64,000 nt of DNA from Echinarachnius parma (GCA_037951105.1 JBAMJV010009038.1:62001-126000); one strand, 5' to 3'; shown: positions 35,555-47,820, counted from the first letter of the stretch. Notes: generated by a model from the sequence alone, not told the origin. Numbers and translations are program-made.

Positions 35555-36750
35555 CTAATGTAAAAGTTGCGAGGTTATTGTCTTATATGAAAGGAAATAT
35601 CATTTAATAGCATGCCTGAACAAATTATGGCTTGAAATCTCTTTTTCGTGGAGTTATAGACCTAAAACTGAATAAACTGAGGGACGTCGGTTAATTAGGT
35701 ACATACGTATTTTCGGCCGGTGAGTAAGTTTGTACATAGATTACACGGAGTGCCAGATCGGTATGCATGACCCCTACGTGACCCGCGCTAGCTACGTGAT
35801 TCGCGCATAAAGTAATAATGTGTGAGCGTTTACCAAGCAAAATACCCAAACATCGCTTAAAGTGATCCAGGTAAAGTGTCTAACTCCACGAAAAATACTT
35901 GGAGCTTCCTCGTTTCTCTTCTGCCTTGTTGTTTAGCTTATGGTAAGAGAAGAATAAAATAGGGTTAGATTTTTTCGAATGTCCCCTTTAGTATGAAGAT
36001 AATTATCATTGAACATCATTATTTTCAAAAGCGTTGATCAACGCTTTTCAAAAAAAGTAGAATTGTTGTAGCTAAACACGTCCCAGAACAGTCTATGGTC
36101 CGAGCCAGCTAGCACGCGTGGGAAACATTCAAGACGCTACTGAACTTTGATCCTAAGTGCGCAAATTCCACGAATTCTGTATACAGTCCTGTAAACATAA
36201 ACGAGTGCGGATATCGTCAACGGCTGATTACGAGTATCACTGCTACAAATCCATGACAGGCCATCAGTATTCGGTGATAATATATGAACTCAATATTCTC
36301 TTTTTTCACTTGGTTAACAGTGTTCGTTTTCTTTCAAACTTTCACAAATCTTTCAATTGTATTTTACAATGATATTGATATAGGATTGAAGTCTCAAATG
36401 TCATTTTGTGCAATATCTGACACTTTACCTGAATCACTTTAAACTGACTACATGTAATTATATATTCTTTCTTTTTGAGATCTCTTTTCCGTGACATACG
36501 TTAACAAATGTCGGCTTCACAATACCTTTACGAGAATTATTACTATATTGTTGTAATATTATGCTAAATCAGTTGAACTCCTTTATTGACCGATATATAG
36601 TTTAAATAGAGGGACGCATTCGTTTTTCATTCGTAGAATCCAAATTAGAGGGCTGTTCGCTCTGATTTTTGTTTTGTGTGTTACATTGATCCCCATCCGT
36701 CAACTGAAAGCTGTTCAGACGTTTTGTAAAAGTGGACCTGTCCCTTTAAG
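35555..36750 (+). mobile_element. TTAA MITE family B, copy interrupted by family A
   Basis: Family B landmarks: AAGTTGCGAGGTTATT, TTAATAGCATGCCTGA, CTACGTGACCCGCGCTAGC, ACTGACTACATGTAATTA, ATCCCCATCCGTCAACTG. This copy is split at TTAA (35858-35861) by a family A element. Copies without that insert lie at 45162-45795 and 54200-55225. Confidence 0.75.
35858..36444 (+). mobile_element. TTAA MITE family A, complete, nested in family B
   Basis: About 585 bp. Terminal inverted repeats are TTAAAGTGATCCAGGTAAAG and the matching CTTTACCTGAATCACTTTAA. Flanking family B sequence reads CATCGC-TTAA and TTAA-ACTGACTAC. The empty site CATCGCTTAAACTGACTAC is present at 45455-45475 (reverse strand), proving a TTAA duplication. 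No coding capacity; piggyBac-type transposases use TTAA, so that superfamily is a reasonable guess for the helper. Confidence 0.85.
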
Positions 36751-38069
36751 TTCATAAAGGCTCTATATGGGAGCCAGTTCATCCCGCTCGCTGACCCCGT
36801 GCTACCCCACAGCTAGCTTGCTCGTGATCGCATAGAGAATCTCCAAGCCATATAGAGCCTTGACTAAAGGCTAGGCTTCGCGCAGCAGTCGGGTAACTTA
36901 TGTGAATATATTAGGCTATATAGCAAACGATAAAATAAGAAGTAACCTGCAGTACTTCATGGTTGAGTAAGCAGAAATTAAAATGGAAATGGTAATTCTG
37001 GCCGTTTATTGAGTATTAATACTTTTCAAATTGCACTGTTATTGCAGTTTATGCATTTAACCGATTAATGTGCCATTACACATCCAAATTGAGTGGAATT
37101 TCACAAACCATTATTAAAGTGATCCATGTATTATAAAGTGTCAGATATTGCACAAAATGACATTTGAGACGTCAATCCTATATCAATATCATTGTAAAAT
37201 ACAATTAGAAGATTTGTGAAACATTAGGTAATTCTATAGCTAGCTGAATACCGCTCCTGGATGGCTGAGGAGCGGTAGTGATTTTTGAGCACTCAAGCTT
37301 GCATCCAGTACATTTTATCAGGGTTGGCACTTCTTATCTCAAGCCCCTGGGCGCTGATAAAGGAGGAGAGGGCATGGTAAAGCCCTGGCTCTGGAATGTC
37401 TTATCAGTTGGTTGCCATGCCAACTGAGATATGGGCAGAGCAGAGAGGCCAGGAACCAGGGCATTTAATCTCTCTGGGCCTTGAGGGAAGTAAACCCAGC
37501 ATGGTATTGTTGACAGTAGTAATACAACTGATAAGAATATGGTCGATACGGAAACAAAAATGATAAAATTGATCACCACGATGGTGGAAGACAAGCTAAT
37601 GGGACAATCCCGTCATGAGTTTGGAAGAAAACGTCCACTGTTTACCTAGTGAAAACAACGAATAATGAGTTCATATTTTTTCACCGAATATTGATGGCCT
37701 GCCATAGATTTGTTGCAGTCATAATCGTCCGTTTGACGATATCCGCACCCGTGTATACAGACGGTACAGAATTTGCGCGCGCTCAGCTCAACGACTCGTC
37801 GTGCTGCCGGAGGTTTCGGATACTCCGCAGGCCAGAGTCCGTGATCGCATGGCATGCCGCCGGCCGCGGCCGGGCGTGTTCAACTACGGCAATTGTACGT
37901 TTTACCAAAAGCGTTAGCTAACGCTTTTGAAATGATGTTCAATGATAATTATCTTCATACTGAAGGGACATTTGAAAAAATCTAACCCTATTGTATTCTT
38001 CTGTTACCATAAGCTAAACAACACGGCAGAAGAGAACCGAGGAAGCTCCAAGTAACTTTCGTGGAGTTA

Positions 38070-40062
38070 CCCTGCTTGAAAAAAAATAGCCAAAAAATAG
38101 CCCCAAAATAGCCAAAAAATAGTCCTTGAAAACCTATTTTTTTGCTATTTTTATTTGAAAAAATAGTATAAAAATAGTATAAAAATAGTTTAAAAATAGT
38201 ACGAAAAAATAGCAAAAAAAACTATTTTTACTATCGATATTTGGAACGCGAAATCAATATAACTAAAATGTATTGTTTGGCTATTTTTCGAAGAAAATAG
38301 GGAAAAAAATGATTTTTGGGCTATTTTTTGGCTATTATTAAACTATTTTTGAAGGAGAAAAATAGCCTAAAAATAGATTTTATGGCTATTTTTTCAGACA
38401 AATCTTGAAAAAAAAATTTTTGGCTATTTTTCTTGAAACTATATTTTGAAATTGTCTTTCAATTATGTTCATTCAAAGTAACACACTATAATTACACTTT
38501 GCTACGTTTGTGTCATGAATTATTTAAGCTATTTGAATGAGGAAAAACATAGATCATGCATGTTTGCATTTTTTATTAAGCTGTTTGACTTGAATAACAG
38601 TAATCGCGCGAAGCCCCAAATAGCCAACAAATAGTGAAATTGATTTAATCAAACTTTGATGAGTATAATTGTTTTTCTGAATATAGAGCTATAGGTTTCA
38701 ACAAATAAGCCAGTGATAATTGGAAAGGAAATCAAAATAATATCCCTTAATCATTCAGTGCACATGCATATAAGCAGAAGAGTGTATTTTACATCCCATC
38801 AAAAATTAAATGAGCACACACAAATTTGAATAGATGGGACTGCATGCCAGCCAGCATGGTTTGATTTCAAAACAGCAACTCTGGTAATTTGACAGTTAGT
38901 ATTGATTAGGGAAATCAATTTTAGTAAATTAGTAATGAAGACTAGATAGTGATGCATGCATGCAATGAATATTATTAAAAAGCACCATTTTCTCACCCAA
39001 AACTGCAAAATTATCCCCAAAAATGAGGAGTAACAAGCATGCTGCATGCTTCCCTCAAAACAAAATGGCTGTGAATATTGCATGATGGGATATCACATAA
39101 CAGAAACTAACCAATGAGAGATGGCCATGTTTTTTTTCTTTCTGAATCAATTTGTACACATTGATCTACATGAGTCAAACCTGCCTATAGTGGCCACCAA
39201 ATTAATTCCCTGCCAGCAGAGGAAAAACAGTGTAGTGGAACCTGTCTATAGAGGTAAACTGTCTACAGTGGCCACTATTTTCTTGTCTCCCTGGGTGGCC
39301 ACTATACACAGGTTTGACTGTATATTGTGATGTACATTAATGTTGCAGTTGTCTGTGTGCATGTGCAATGACCGAGTCGTAAGTATGTGTGTGTGTGTGT
39401 GTATGCGTGTATGTATGTGTGTGTGTGCGTGTGTGTGCGTGTGTGTGTGTGTGCGTGTGTGTGTTTGTGTGTGTGTGAGAGAGAGAGCACGCATACTGTG
39501 CGTGCACGTTTGTGTATGTGTGCATGCATGTATGTATGTATGATGTATGTATGCTGTGTCTGTACCTGTGTCCGTACGACGTGTATGCAAGTGTGTGTGT
39601 TTGTGTCTGTACGTCTGTATATGCATGTGTGCGTGCATGTACGTATGTGTGCCTGTGTGCATGTATGTGTGTGCGTGCGTATGTTTGTTTGTATGTGTGT
39701 GTGACTGTGTACGTGTGTGTGTTTGTAAGTGTATGTGTGTATGTGCGTATGTTTGTTTGTTTGTGTGCGTATGTGTGTGTGTGTGTGTACATTTTTTTAA
39801 TTACAATGGGGAAAATAAGAAATAAATAGTTGATTGTTCTAACAAAGTGCAAAAAATTGCCAAAAAATAGTTGATGTTTTATTCAGAGTGAAAAAAATAG
39901 CCAAAAAATAGTTGATGTGATTTTAAAGTTTGAAAAATAGTACAAAAATAGGCTATTTTTATACTATTTTTTGAAAAAATATTAAAAAATCATCCATTTA
40001 GTGGAAAAATAGCCAAAAAATAGTGAAAAAATAGGTTTTCAATGGGTTCAAAATGACCAGGG
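38070..40062. mobile_element. 2-kb TA element made of AAAAATAGCC words
   Basis: Interrupts GTGGAGTTA-GACACTTTAC of family A (intact at 35.88 kb, reverse strand) with TA on both sides (38068-38069, 40063-40064). Ends CCCTG...CAGGG. Both subterminal regions (38074-38440 and 39845-40040) are made of AAAAATAGCC/GGCTATTTTT words, some inverted, with GAAAACCTATTTTT facing inward near each end. A 400-bp GT-rich microsatellite (39385-39790) lies inside. No coding capacity. Confidence 0.8.
39385..39791. repeat. Compound GT-rich microsatellite, about 400 bp
   Basis: Imperfect GT/GTAT/GTGC repeats. It generates long spurious frames on both strands (Cys/Val-rich and His/Thr-rich), which are not genes. 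Confidence 0.9.
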
Positions 40063-40144
40063 TAGACACTTTACATGGATCACTTTAATGCATTTAGCCA
40101 CATGTGCTGCTTCACAACAATGTTCAGGCATGCGCAAGTTATTG

Positions 40145-40955
40145 GGCGCTAGTTCACTTTTGTACCCACACTCCGGTGTCGGCACGCTACGCCGCTAGCT
40201 GACCGCGCTCGTCAAGAGTACCCTACTAAACTCAAATATAACATGCCCAAAATCAACTAAATCTTCAACAATTGCTGAAATAATGGTCATGATTTCAAAG
40301 TAGTTATCTTTTTTTCCCTGTTTTGTGTCAATTTTCGTATCTTTTATCGAGTATTTTTCCTCAAAACGTAGACATTATAATGTTCACTTTTTCATAGGTT
40401 TTACAGCAAACTACATGGATGAAGTTAGCGACCGTAATTGAGGATCAGACACGGAAGATAAGTTGCCAATTTGAGTACATATCGAACTTGTATTAAATAA
40501 AACGAATTGACTTGATCGATACAGAGTTGTGTTTTCGTTATTATTGTGCGTGTTCCTGTGTTGTTGGTCGATTGGAGGGAGGGGGGGTGGTGCTGTCTTA
40601 ACACAGGCTCTGTTCTAAATAAAGAGACAATAAAAGTATAAATTCAGATTGGCAACTTATCTTCCGTGTTTGATCCTAAATTACGGTCGCTAACTTCATC
40701 CACGTAGTTTGCTGTAAAACCTATGAAAAAGTGAACATTATAAAAGATACGAAAAGATACGAAAATTCACACAAACAGGTAAAAAAGATAACTACTTTGA
40801 AATCATGACCATTATTTCAGCAATTGTTGAAGATTTAGTTGATTTTGGGCATGTTATATCTGAGTTTAGTAGGGTACTCTTGACGAGCGCGTCACGGGCA
40901 GCTAGCGGCGTAGCGTGCCGACCACGGAGTGCGGGTACAAAAGTGAACTAGCGCC
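40145..40955. mobile_element. Fold-back element with about 330-bp arms
   Basis: The left arm (40145-40480) and right arm (40645-40955) are inverted copies, beginning GGCGCTAGTTCACTTTTG and ending CAAAAGTGAACTAGCGCC, around about 165 bp of unrelated sequence. AGTTA occurs just outside both ends and may be the target duplication. It lies about 900 bp upstream of the galactosyltransferase. Confidence 0.75.
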
Positions 40956-41886
40956 AGTTAGTGTGCCTTTTGAAATTGGGTCACTTTGTCTATAATCTGT
41001 GCTCATTCAGCCATGACGTGATGAATATCTCTGATTTTCAGACAAGATGTACTGTACAAAACAATGTTGTGGTAAGATGACATCGTAAACACAACAATTG
41101 CTGATGAAATGACGAGGAGTTGTTTTGGGGGCTTACTTTTTGTGTAAGGTTTAGATGTCATTTTTAATACAGACAACGCATAGAGCTATGCAACGGACAT
41201 ACACGTGGCGATACGATGGATGGAGGGGGGGGGGGGGGGGGGAGGTGGCACCTAGATCCCAATGGATCCCTCCCGAAAAAAATCCTGGCTACGCCACTGC
41301 ACATAGACAATACACCAAGTCGAGCAGCTTTTACCAAAAGGCGGTGAATCAATGATCCCACGGCCAACCTACACTACGTACGCAATCATGCGATACACTA
41401 CGTCCCGGATCGACTGCAGCTGTAGTAATAATAATGTATAATTTATTATATGCAATATGATTGCGCATAGATTAATATATGAAGGCAGGCCATGCAGAGT
41501 AATACTGCATGTGGCCAAACGCGTTGTATACTGGAATGTTTGTATTAGTTTCTGTCGTTGAGCCGCGATGCCTTTCCCACAGGCTAGCTGCGAAAGTCTG
41601 ATCAAGTTCATGTACGAACGAACAGATTGAAGAAACGTTCATTATTGGCGAGAACCTCAACCATCGTCTATGGCATGCTGGAATTGATTCATGTTTATAG
41701 AGACGTTCGATTTCGTATTTATTAAAGAGAGTGCATCCGAACAAAATAAACACAAACATAAATATTTTGCACCAGTGAGATGTTATTGTTAGGAATATAT
41801 ACGCTAATGTTCGCATTCTGAACTCTCCAAGGAGCCTGTTTAAATGACTGCATCAAACGTAATCACATCAGCGTCTGCCCAGTTAT

Positions 41887-43227
41887 ATGTGTTCACAGAT
41901 GCCCATGGAGGTATGCCATATATTCATAAAACGAAAGCGCTTGAAGTTGTTACTACTTGTCGCCGTTTTGATCTGCTCTAATTTTATTCTGAACTTTCCT
42001 TATTATAGCAATACGCCACTGCAAAGAATCTCTGCAAGCAGCAAACAGTACGATGTGCACGCGGAAACTTATTACAAACCACGTGTACAAAACGCCGAAA
42101 ATATTGCAAACAAAATACTTGTCCAAACAGACGCCGCGATCCCGGACGTTAACTTCGTCGGGATCAACGACTTGGAGTCAACCGTGGAACCCGAAGACGA
42201 AACCGACGTGGAGTGTGACTGGATGAAGAATTTCAAATGGGGACCAGATTACGACCGACATAACTTCAATTACTTGATCACTCCCGCGAATCGGTGCGGC
42301 GCGAAAGCCAGGCCTTGGATGCTACTTGGTCAACGTAAGACGTTATTGCTTATCCTGGTAACATCGGCTCTAGGGAACATCGCCCGACGGGACGCGCAAC
42401 GCAGGACATGGATCAAGTGGACCATCGATCGGGGCCTTCCAACACGCACGCTGTTCCTTCTCGGAGCTTCTCCCGACCGGAAGTTAATGAATGATATCGG
42501 TAAGGAGGCGGCGATGCATGGAGACATCGTCCAGGAGGACTTCATAGACACCTATTACAATCTGACGCTTAAGACCATCATGGCCTTCAAGTGGGCTGCG
42601 ATCTCCTGCGGTGACAACGTCGACTTCGTGATTAAGACGGACGATGATACCGTTCTCAACGTTGATAATCTTGTCCGCGACCTCGGTGGGGCGTCTTCAA
42701 GGTTTCGCACCAGGTACTTTGCCGGATGGGCCCGCCATGATTTATTTCCACAAGGCGACCCCGATAGTAAGTGGTGCATTCCCCGGCTCCTTTTCCCCGA
42801 TGTCTCCGATATATACCCGCCTTTCCCCTTAGGCGGCGGCTACGTGATGACACCCGACGTAGCAATGAAGTTATATCGGCGATCACAAGTTGCTCGCCTA
42901 TTTCCCTTCGAAGACGTCTACGTAGGGATGCTTCTTGAGGAGCTGGGGATGCGTATACGTTCCAGGAGCGCAATTAACCTGGCGTCTTACTTCAAGGATC
43001 ATGGCGACGGAACTTACATCACCGACAAGTATTCCTTGTATGCTCTTACAAAAGGTTATTTAACGTGGAACATTTCACCAGAAACGGTCGATGTCGTTTG
43101 GAACGCGATATTGGAAAAGAAATGGCCACCTAATACCTCTAACCGCCACCGTAATTTTTACCATTACGATTATGATTTCACTGCTTGTGATGAAACATGT
43201 GTTGATTATGCACAATTCTTGCCCTAA
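41887..43227 (+). CDS. Intronless beta-1,3-galactosyltransferase-like glycosyltransferase (GT31)
   Basis: A 446-residue single-exon gene predicted to be a type II Golgi enzyme. There is a short basic N-terminus, one membrane segment (about residues 19-37), a variable stem, then a GT31 catalytic domain from about residue 150. Family motifs: RRDAQRRTW (168-175), VIKTDDDTVLN with the metal-binding DDD at 252-254, YFAGW, GGGYVM (317-321) and EDVYVG (342-347). The family moves galactose or GlcNAc from a UDP-sugar to an acceptor by a beta-1,3 bond; which one cannot be read here. Sequons: NLT 225, NIS 395, NTS 416. The start may be Met1 or Met5 (41899); the preceding TGTTCACAG could be the acceptor of a 5'UTR intron. 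GC content and codon use are clearly above the AT-rich flanks. The stop is TAA and no poly(A) signal was identified. Intronless copies are common in this family. Confidence 0.93.
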   Translation: MCSQMPMEVCHIFIKRKRLKLLLLVAVLICSNFILNFPYYSNTPLQRISASSKQYDVHAETYYKPRVQNAENIANKILVQTDAAIPDVNFVGINDLESTVEPEDETDVECDWMKNFKWGPDYDRHNFNYLITPANRCGAKARPWMLLGQRKTLLLILVTSALGNIARRDAQRRTWIKWTIDRGLPTRTLFLLGASPDRKLMNDIGKEAAMHGDIVQEDFIDTYYNLTLKTIMAFKWAAISCGDNVDFVIKTDDDTVLNVDNLVRDLGGASSRFRTRYFAGWARHDLFPQGDPDSKWCIPRLLFPDVSDIYPPFPLGGGYVMTPDVAMKLYRRSQVARLFPFEDVYVGMLLEELGMRIRSRSAINLASYFKDHGDGTYITDKYSLYALTKGYLTWNISPETVDVVWNAILEKKWPPNTSNRHRNFYHYDYDFTACDETCVDYAQFLP

Positions 43228-44018
43228 TTAGCATCTAACTGACAATGACATGTGGAGAAGACCTGGGGCCTTGAGAGTTGAAGTATATTAGGCTGAATCG
43301 GTTAATCAAAATATTGTGTTCATGTTGTATCTAATTTGGAAGATGCATTACTTACAAAACACAGAATGTGTTCTAATTCAGATACATTGTTGGGGCATTA
43401 TATCGAATGAGATCATTTTAAATTCTCGCTCATGAAACATGCAACATGCCATAAATGTTAGCGAAATGAGACCTATGGACGTGATGTGGTGTGGCAAGAT
43501 TGGTAGAACGCGGTTGGTAAATTTAATTACATTTCATATAATTTCATTTTATTTCATTTCATTTGTTATTTCAATTAGTATGAAATTGCTGCTCACTGCC
43601 CTGGGTAGCCTTCATACGTGAATTTTCAATGCCCATGATCTATGATTTGTATTATCATTTTAAACGATGTTGAGTTGGTTAATTTCATTACATTTTATTT
43701 AATTTCATTTCATTACGTGATTGCTGTAAATGGTGTAGCCTTTATGCGTATAATTATGATCTCTCCAATGCTCACGAGCAGTTTGGAAGGAATGCAGCTT
43801 TCCATATCAAGCCCAGAGAGTGTCAATATTTGATGTCCCCATGATACAATCATGTGATAGCCATGATACAATCATGTGATAGCTAGATTATGAGGCCCAT
43901 CCCTCCCTGCAGGCATGGTGGGGAGAGAGAAATTGTCCTTAACTCTTAACGTGCCAGGGATTTGAATGCTATGTTAAATGTGTGTGTATTTTACCTCGCA
44001 AAAATGCGTTCTTGGCAC

Positions 44019-44870
44019 TCAGGGATTTAGTGACAATGTCCAAATCCTTAAAGCTTACTTTAACTCTAGCGGTTCTTAGATACCTCAGTGTAATCAATTA
44101 CCAATATAAACATGAAACAGCTTTCGGTTTTCAAAATTTATCTTCCGATTTAAAGAGAAGTATGATTGAGGTGTTGAGATGTATAATAATCTACTTCTAC
44201 TATATTTCTAACTGTGTACAGGGTGAGAGCAGTGAGTCAGTGGACATCACTTTGCATTTTACTCGGTCATATGACATTCATTTATTATGGAATTTTCACA
44301 AATCACTTAGTTGACATATCAGATCACAGAAATACACATTTTATCAACCATGTGCCATTTTGTGCACATTGTATGTGAACAAAGTTACTATAGATTCCTT
44401 TAAATTTGGCGAAGGGGATTGCAAAACATATCTCTCTCCCCCAATGATGTAGAAATGAGAAATATAAGTGCTCTTCCGTACATCATTAAAGGGATCTAGT
44501 AACGTTGTTAACGCAAACAGTGCGAAATGGTTGATACAATATGTATTTCTGTAAATTGATATGTCCACTGAACATGCTGAGTGATGATCAAAATGCAAAG
44601 TGGCATTTGCTAACTTCTTGAGTATAACGTTGCACACTGTGGACAATAGATAATTAAAAATCCGAACATTTCAAACTTAAATTTATATCTTTAAAACTAA
44701 AGGGAAATTCTGAAAACCGAAACCTGTTTCATGCTTCTTTCTACTGATAATAGTATGTGGTATGTGGTATAGAGGTATGCGAGAGCCGGATGTAGACAAA
44801 TTATAAGTGCGTTGTGAGGACCATGTTGACATTGTTACTAGATTCCTTTGAATTGTGATTTTCTGGAAAT
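44019..44870 (+). mobile_element. Two adjacent TTAA MITE family I copies
   Basis: Copy one (44019-44403) runs from GGGATTTAGTGACAATG to ACTATAGATTCCTTTAAA. Copy two (44486-44870) starts ATTAAAGGGATCTAGTAACG and ends TACTAGATTCCTTTGAA, with the inner part in reverse order relative to copy one. Confidence 0.6.
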
Positions 44871-45161
44871 ATTTTCCATTAAAGAAGAGGACTAGCGACG
44901 GGTGAAGTTTGATTTAGAGACTGGTGCATATATGGTTAATTACATGTTAAATGAAAATAGGCCGTTTACTGGATGTGTTTTATACTTGTATAATGTGTTC
45001 TTATACATGTATATTTATATAATGAACATGACAAATGCCGTCTGATGTTTAGTATAAAGGCTGTGTTTGACACACATACATTGAGCTTCATATTGTACTA
45101 ACTGTGTCATTAATGGGTAAGAGTTAGTTTACTTTTGCAGATATATGCCTGTAATGCCCTC

Positions 45162-45795
45162 TTAAAGGGACAGGTCCACTTTTACAAAACGTCTGAACAG
45201 CTTTCAGTTGACGGATGGGGATCAATGTAACACGCAAAAAAAAAATCAGAGCGAACAGCCCTCTAATTTGGATGCTACGAATGAAAAACGAATGCGTCCC
45301 TCCATTTAAACTATATATCGGTCAATAGTTCAACTGATTTAGCATAATATTACAACAATATACTAATTCTCGTAAAGGTATTGTGAAGCCGACATTTGTT
45401 AACGTATGTCACGGAAAAAGATCTCAAAAAGAAAGAATATATCATTACATGTAGTCAGTTTAAGCGATGTTTGGGTATTTTGTTTGGTAAACGCTCACAC
45501 ATTAGTACTTATGCGCGGGTCACGTAGCTAGTGCGGGTCACGCAGGGGTCATGCATACCAATCTGGCACTCCGTGAAATCTATGTACGAACTTACTCACC
45601 GGCCGAAAATACGTATGTACCTATTTAACCGACGTCCCTCAGTTTATTAAGTTTTAGGTCTATAACTCCAAGAAAAAGTGATTTCAAGCCCTAATTTTTT
45701 CAGGCATGCTATTAAATGACATTTCCTTTCATATAAGACAATAACCTCGCAACTTTTGAATTTTGGCTTGCAAAAGAGGATCTCTCCCTTTAAGA
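45162..45795 (-). mobile_element. TTAA MITE family B, complete inverted copy (empty site)
   Basis: About 630 bp from TTAAAGGGACAGGTCC to the closing TCTCCCTTTAA. Termini are inverted repeats (TTAAAGGGACAGGTCCACTT and TTAAAGGGAGAGATCCTCTT). It holds the uninterrupted target used by family A in the 35.5 kb copy. Confidence 0.8.
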
Positions 45796-46137
45796 CGTAT
45801 CAAGTAAGATTATGTAGTGGTTCTAAAATGCATTTGTAGTTCTAGATCTCGCGGTTCCCTCATACCTTGTTGTATTTGTATTAACAATAGGAGCATGGGA
45901 CATATTTACTTGTTCAAATTTCCTTTTCGTTAAAATGATATTTACGATCGAAGTGTTCAGATGTTAAACTATCCACTGGATAGTGGTTACCGTGTACAAA
46001 TCTAGTGCAATGGGGTAGTGAATATCAATTTGCATTTTTGTTTATTACTCGGCCGTAAAACGTCCATTGTTTCAACCATTCATCACTTTTTGCACATGTC
46101 ACCAAAGTTACTAATCGCCCTTAAGACATGTAAGATT
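45793..46137 (+). mobile_element. TTAA MITE family I copy abutting family B
   Basis: Begins at the TTAA that also closes the family B element (45792-45795) and ends GTTACTAATCGCCCTTAAG. It shares CCTCATACCTTGTTGTATT and AAGTGTTCAGATGTTAAA with the 20.1 kb copy. Confidence 0.65.
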
Positions 46138-46158
46138 GAAAATGTCATGGCCACCCAC

Positions 46159-46752
46159 TTAAAGGGTGACTAAATTAAAAAATAAAAACGCTTTGGTTGA
46201 TCTATGATAATGAATACATCACATATCTGTTGACTATTTCATGTACATTTCTGTCATATTTTTTATATATTTTTTTCTATTATTTTTATTCTACCTGCTA
46301 AGATCCACCCCTAAAAAAACCCTACACAATTGACTTCTCTGACATCACAATACCATTCAACCACCGATCAGCTAGATAAACATTTACAAAAGATATGTTC
46401 TCACCCACTGAGTACCGTATTTCATTGAAACCTTCTTTTCATGGTGAGTGGGCATTGTATAAAGCTTACAATACTATTGTAAACAGCTTAAAACTGGTGG
46501 TCAGTTGACGTACCAATGTCTTTTGTTCATCTAGCTGACTGATGGAATGGTATTGTGAGGTCAGAGAAGTCAAGACAATAGCTTCTGGCAGGGTTTTTCA
46601 GGGGTGAAGCTGAGCAGGTAGAAAAATAAATAGAAAAATTAATATAAAAAATATGACAAAAATGTACATCAAATAGTCAACATATATGTGATGTATTCAT
46701 TATCATAGATCAACCAAAGCGTTTTTTTATTTTTAATTTAGTTACCCTTTAA
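46159..46752. mobile_element. 594-bp TTAA fold-back element H
   Basis: TTAA at both ends and terminal inverted repeats of about 200 bp (TTAAAGGGTGACTAAATTAA on the left, matching TTTAGTTACCCTTTAA on the right). It shares only the TTAAAGGG tip with families B, C and I. Confidence 0.8.
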
Positions 46753-47820
46753 AATGTCCATGGTGTGTTTATGGTGTATTTATACTATGCGCTCACAATT
46801 ATCATGTATGGCATACATTGAGTATGACAGTAAAAGTGCCTATTTTCGTATTTTATGTTTGATTTCATGTCGACATGTACACACAATAAAACATAATAAA
46901 TTCAAATCAAATATTGAATTGAATTGAATTGAAAAGAGTTTATTAATCAAATGGTTGGCAGCCAAAGGCTGAATTGTACATTTGTTACATTTACAAAGTG
47001 CATAATACATATTAAAAGTTATAAAGTTTAAAAGGCAATAAGAAATATGCAAACAGCAAAATACACAATTATACATGTATCAAAAACTTTGACAGTTTCC
47101 ATATAATTGAGTTGAATTCGGTTTATATTGATTCGGTTGATACTTCACATAGGTATGTATAACGTATCTTAATTTAGGGCCTGGTTATGTGGCTTCTGCC
47201 TAATACGGGTTTGAACTTATTGAAGTGGTGTATGGGAATGGATTTTTGGGTGTGTTGTAGATGTATATGTGCATAGTACATTGGTACTATTATGAACGTG
47301 TTGGTGGATGTGCTTTTATTATAGAGAAAACAAATATGAATGGCTGTACGTTGAATTGTGTCCTTTGTCATTCACGTTTCGGCTGGGTAACTTATTGCAA
47401 TAGAAACGTAAATTTGTTAACCTGATATGCCCTTAACTAAACACAAAGAATGTATGAAATGGGCATGCTATTTCCAAACAGGTATTTTCATGGTCATATT
47501 AATTTGGACTTTGTTCAGCGCGGTAAAGTTATCGGAGGTGGGGGGGGGGGGGGGGGTAAATGGTGAGCAGGCTCTTCCCCTCTGTGAATTCTTGTTCACG
47601 TGGTCCCTTTGAAATTTGTGTTTTGTTTTCAACCGAAATATAATAATGACACACATTCAAAAGAATAAATCTATAGATAACGAGTGGTTGTGGTGCCCGA
47701 AGGTAGCGTACCTTGTTAGCGGGGCAACTGGAAAACAAAACATATTGGGAAGTTTAACTAAACACAAGACCAGTTATAAGTGCAATTAATGTGCATAAGG
47801 GGAAACCCTGTCACATTATA

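Larger units (their letters stand above)
37114..40088 (-). mobile_element. TTAA MITE family A, inverted copy with two nested inserts
   Basis: Family A ends at 37114 (TTAAAGTGATCCATG) and 40088 (GGATCACTTTAA). It is interrupted at about 37221-37617 by a GC-richer insert I do not recognise and at 38070-40062 by a TA element. The family words CGAGGAAGCTCCAAG and AAGCTAAACAACACGG are present in reverse relative to 35.9 kb. Confidence 0.75.

Noticed and set aside
37334-37594. 86-codon minus frame, possible exon with a membrane segment
   Set aside because: It lies within an insert in a MITE copy, without splice sites or a recognisable domain.
39246-39852. Long overlapping open frames rich in His/Thr or Cys/Val
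   Set aside because: They are translations of a GT/CA microsatellite, open in several frames on both strands, with no domain.
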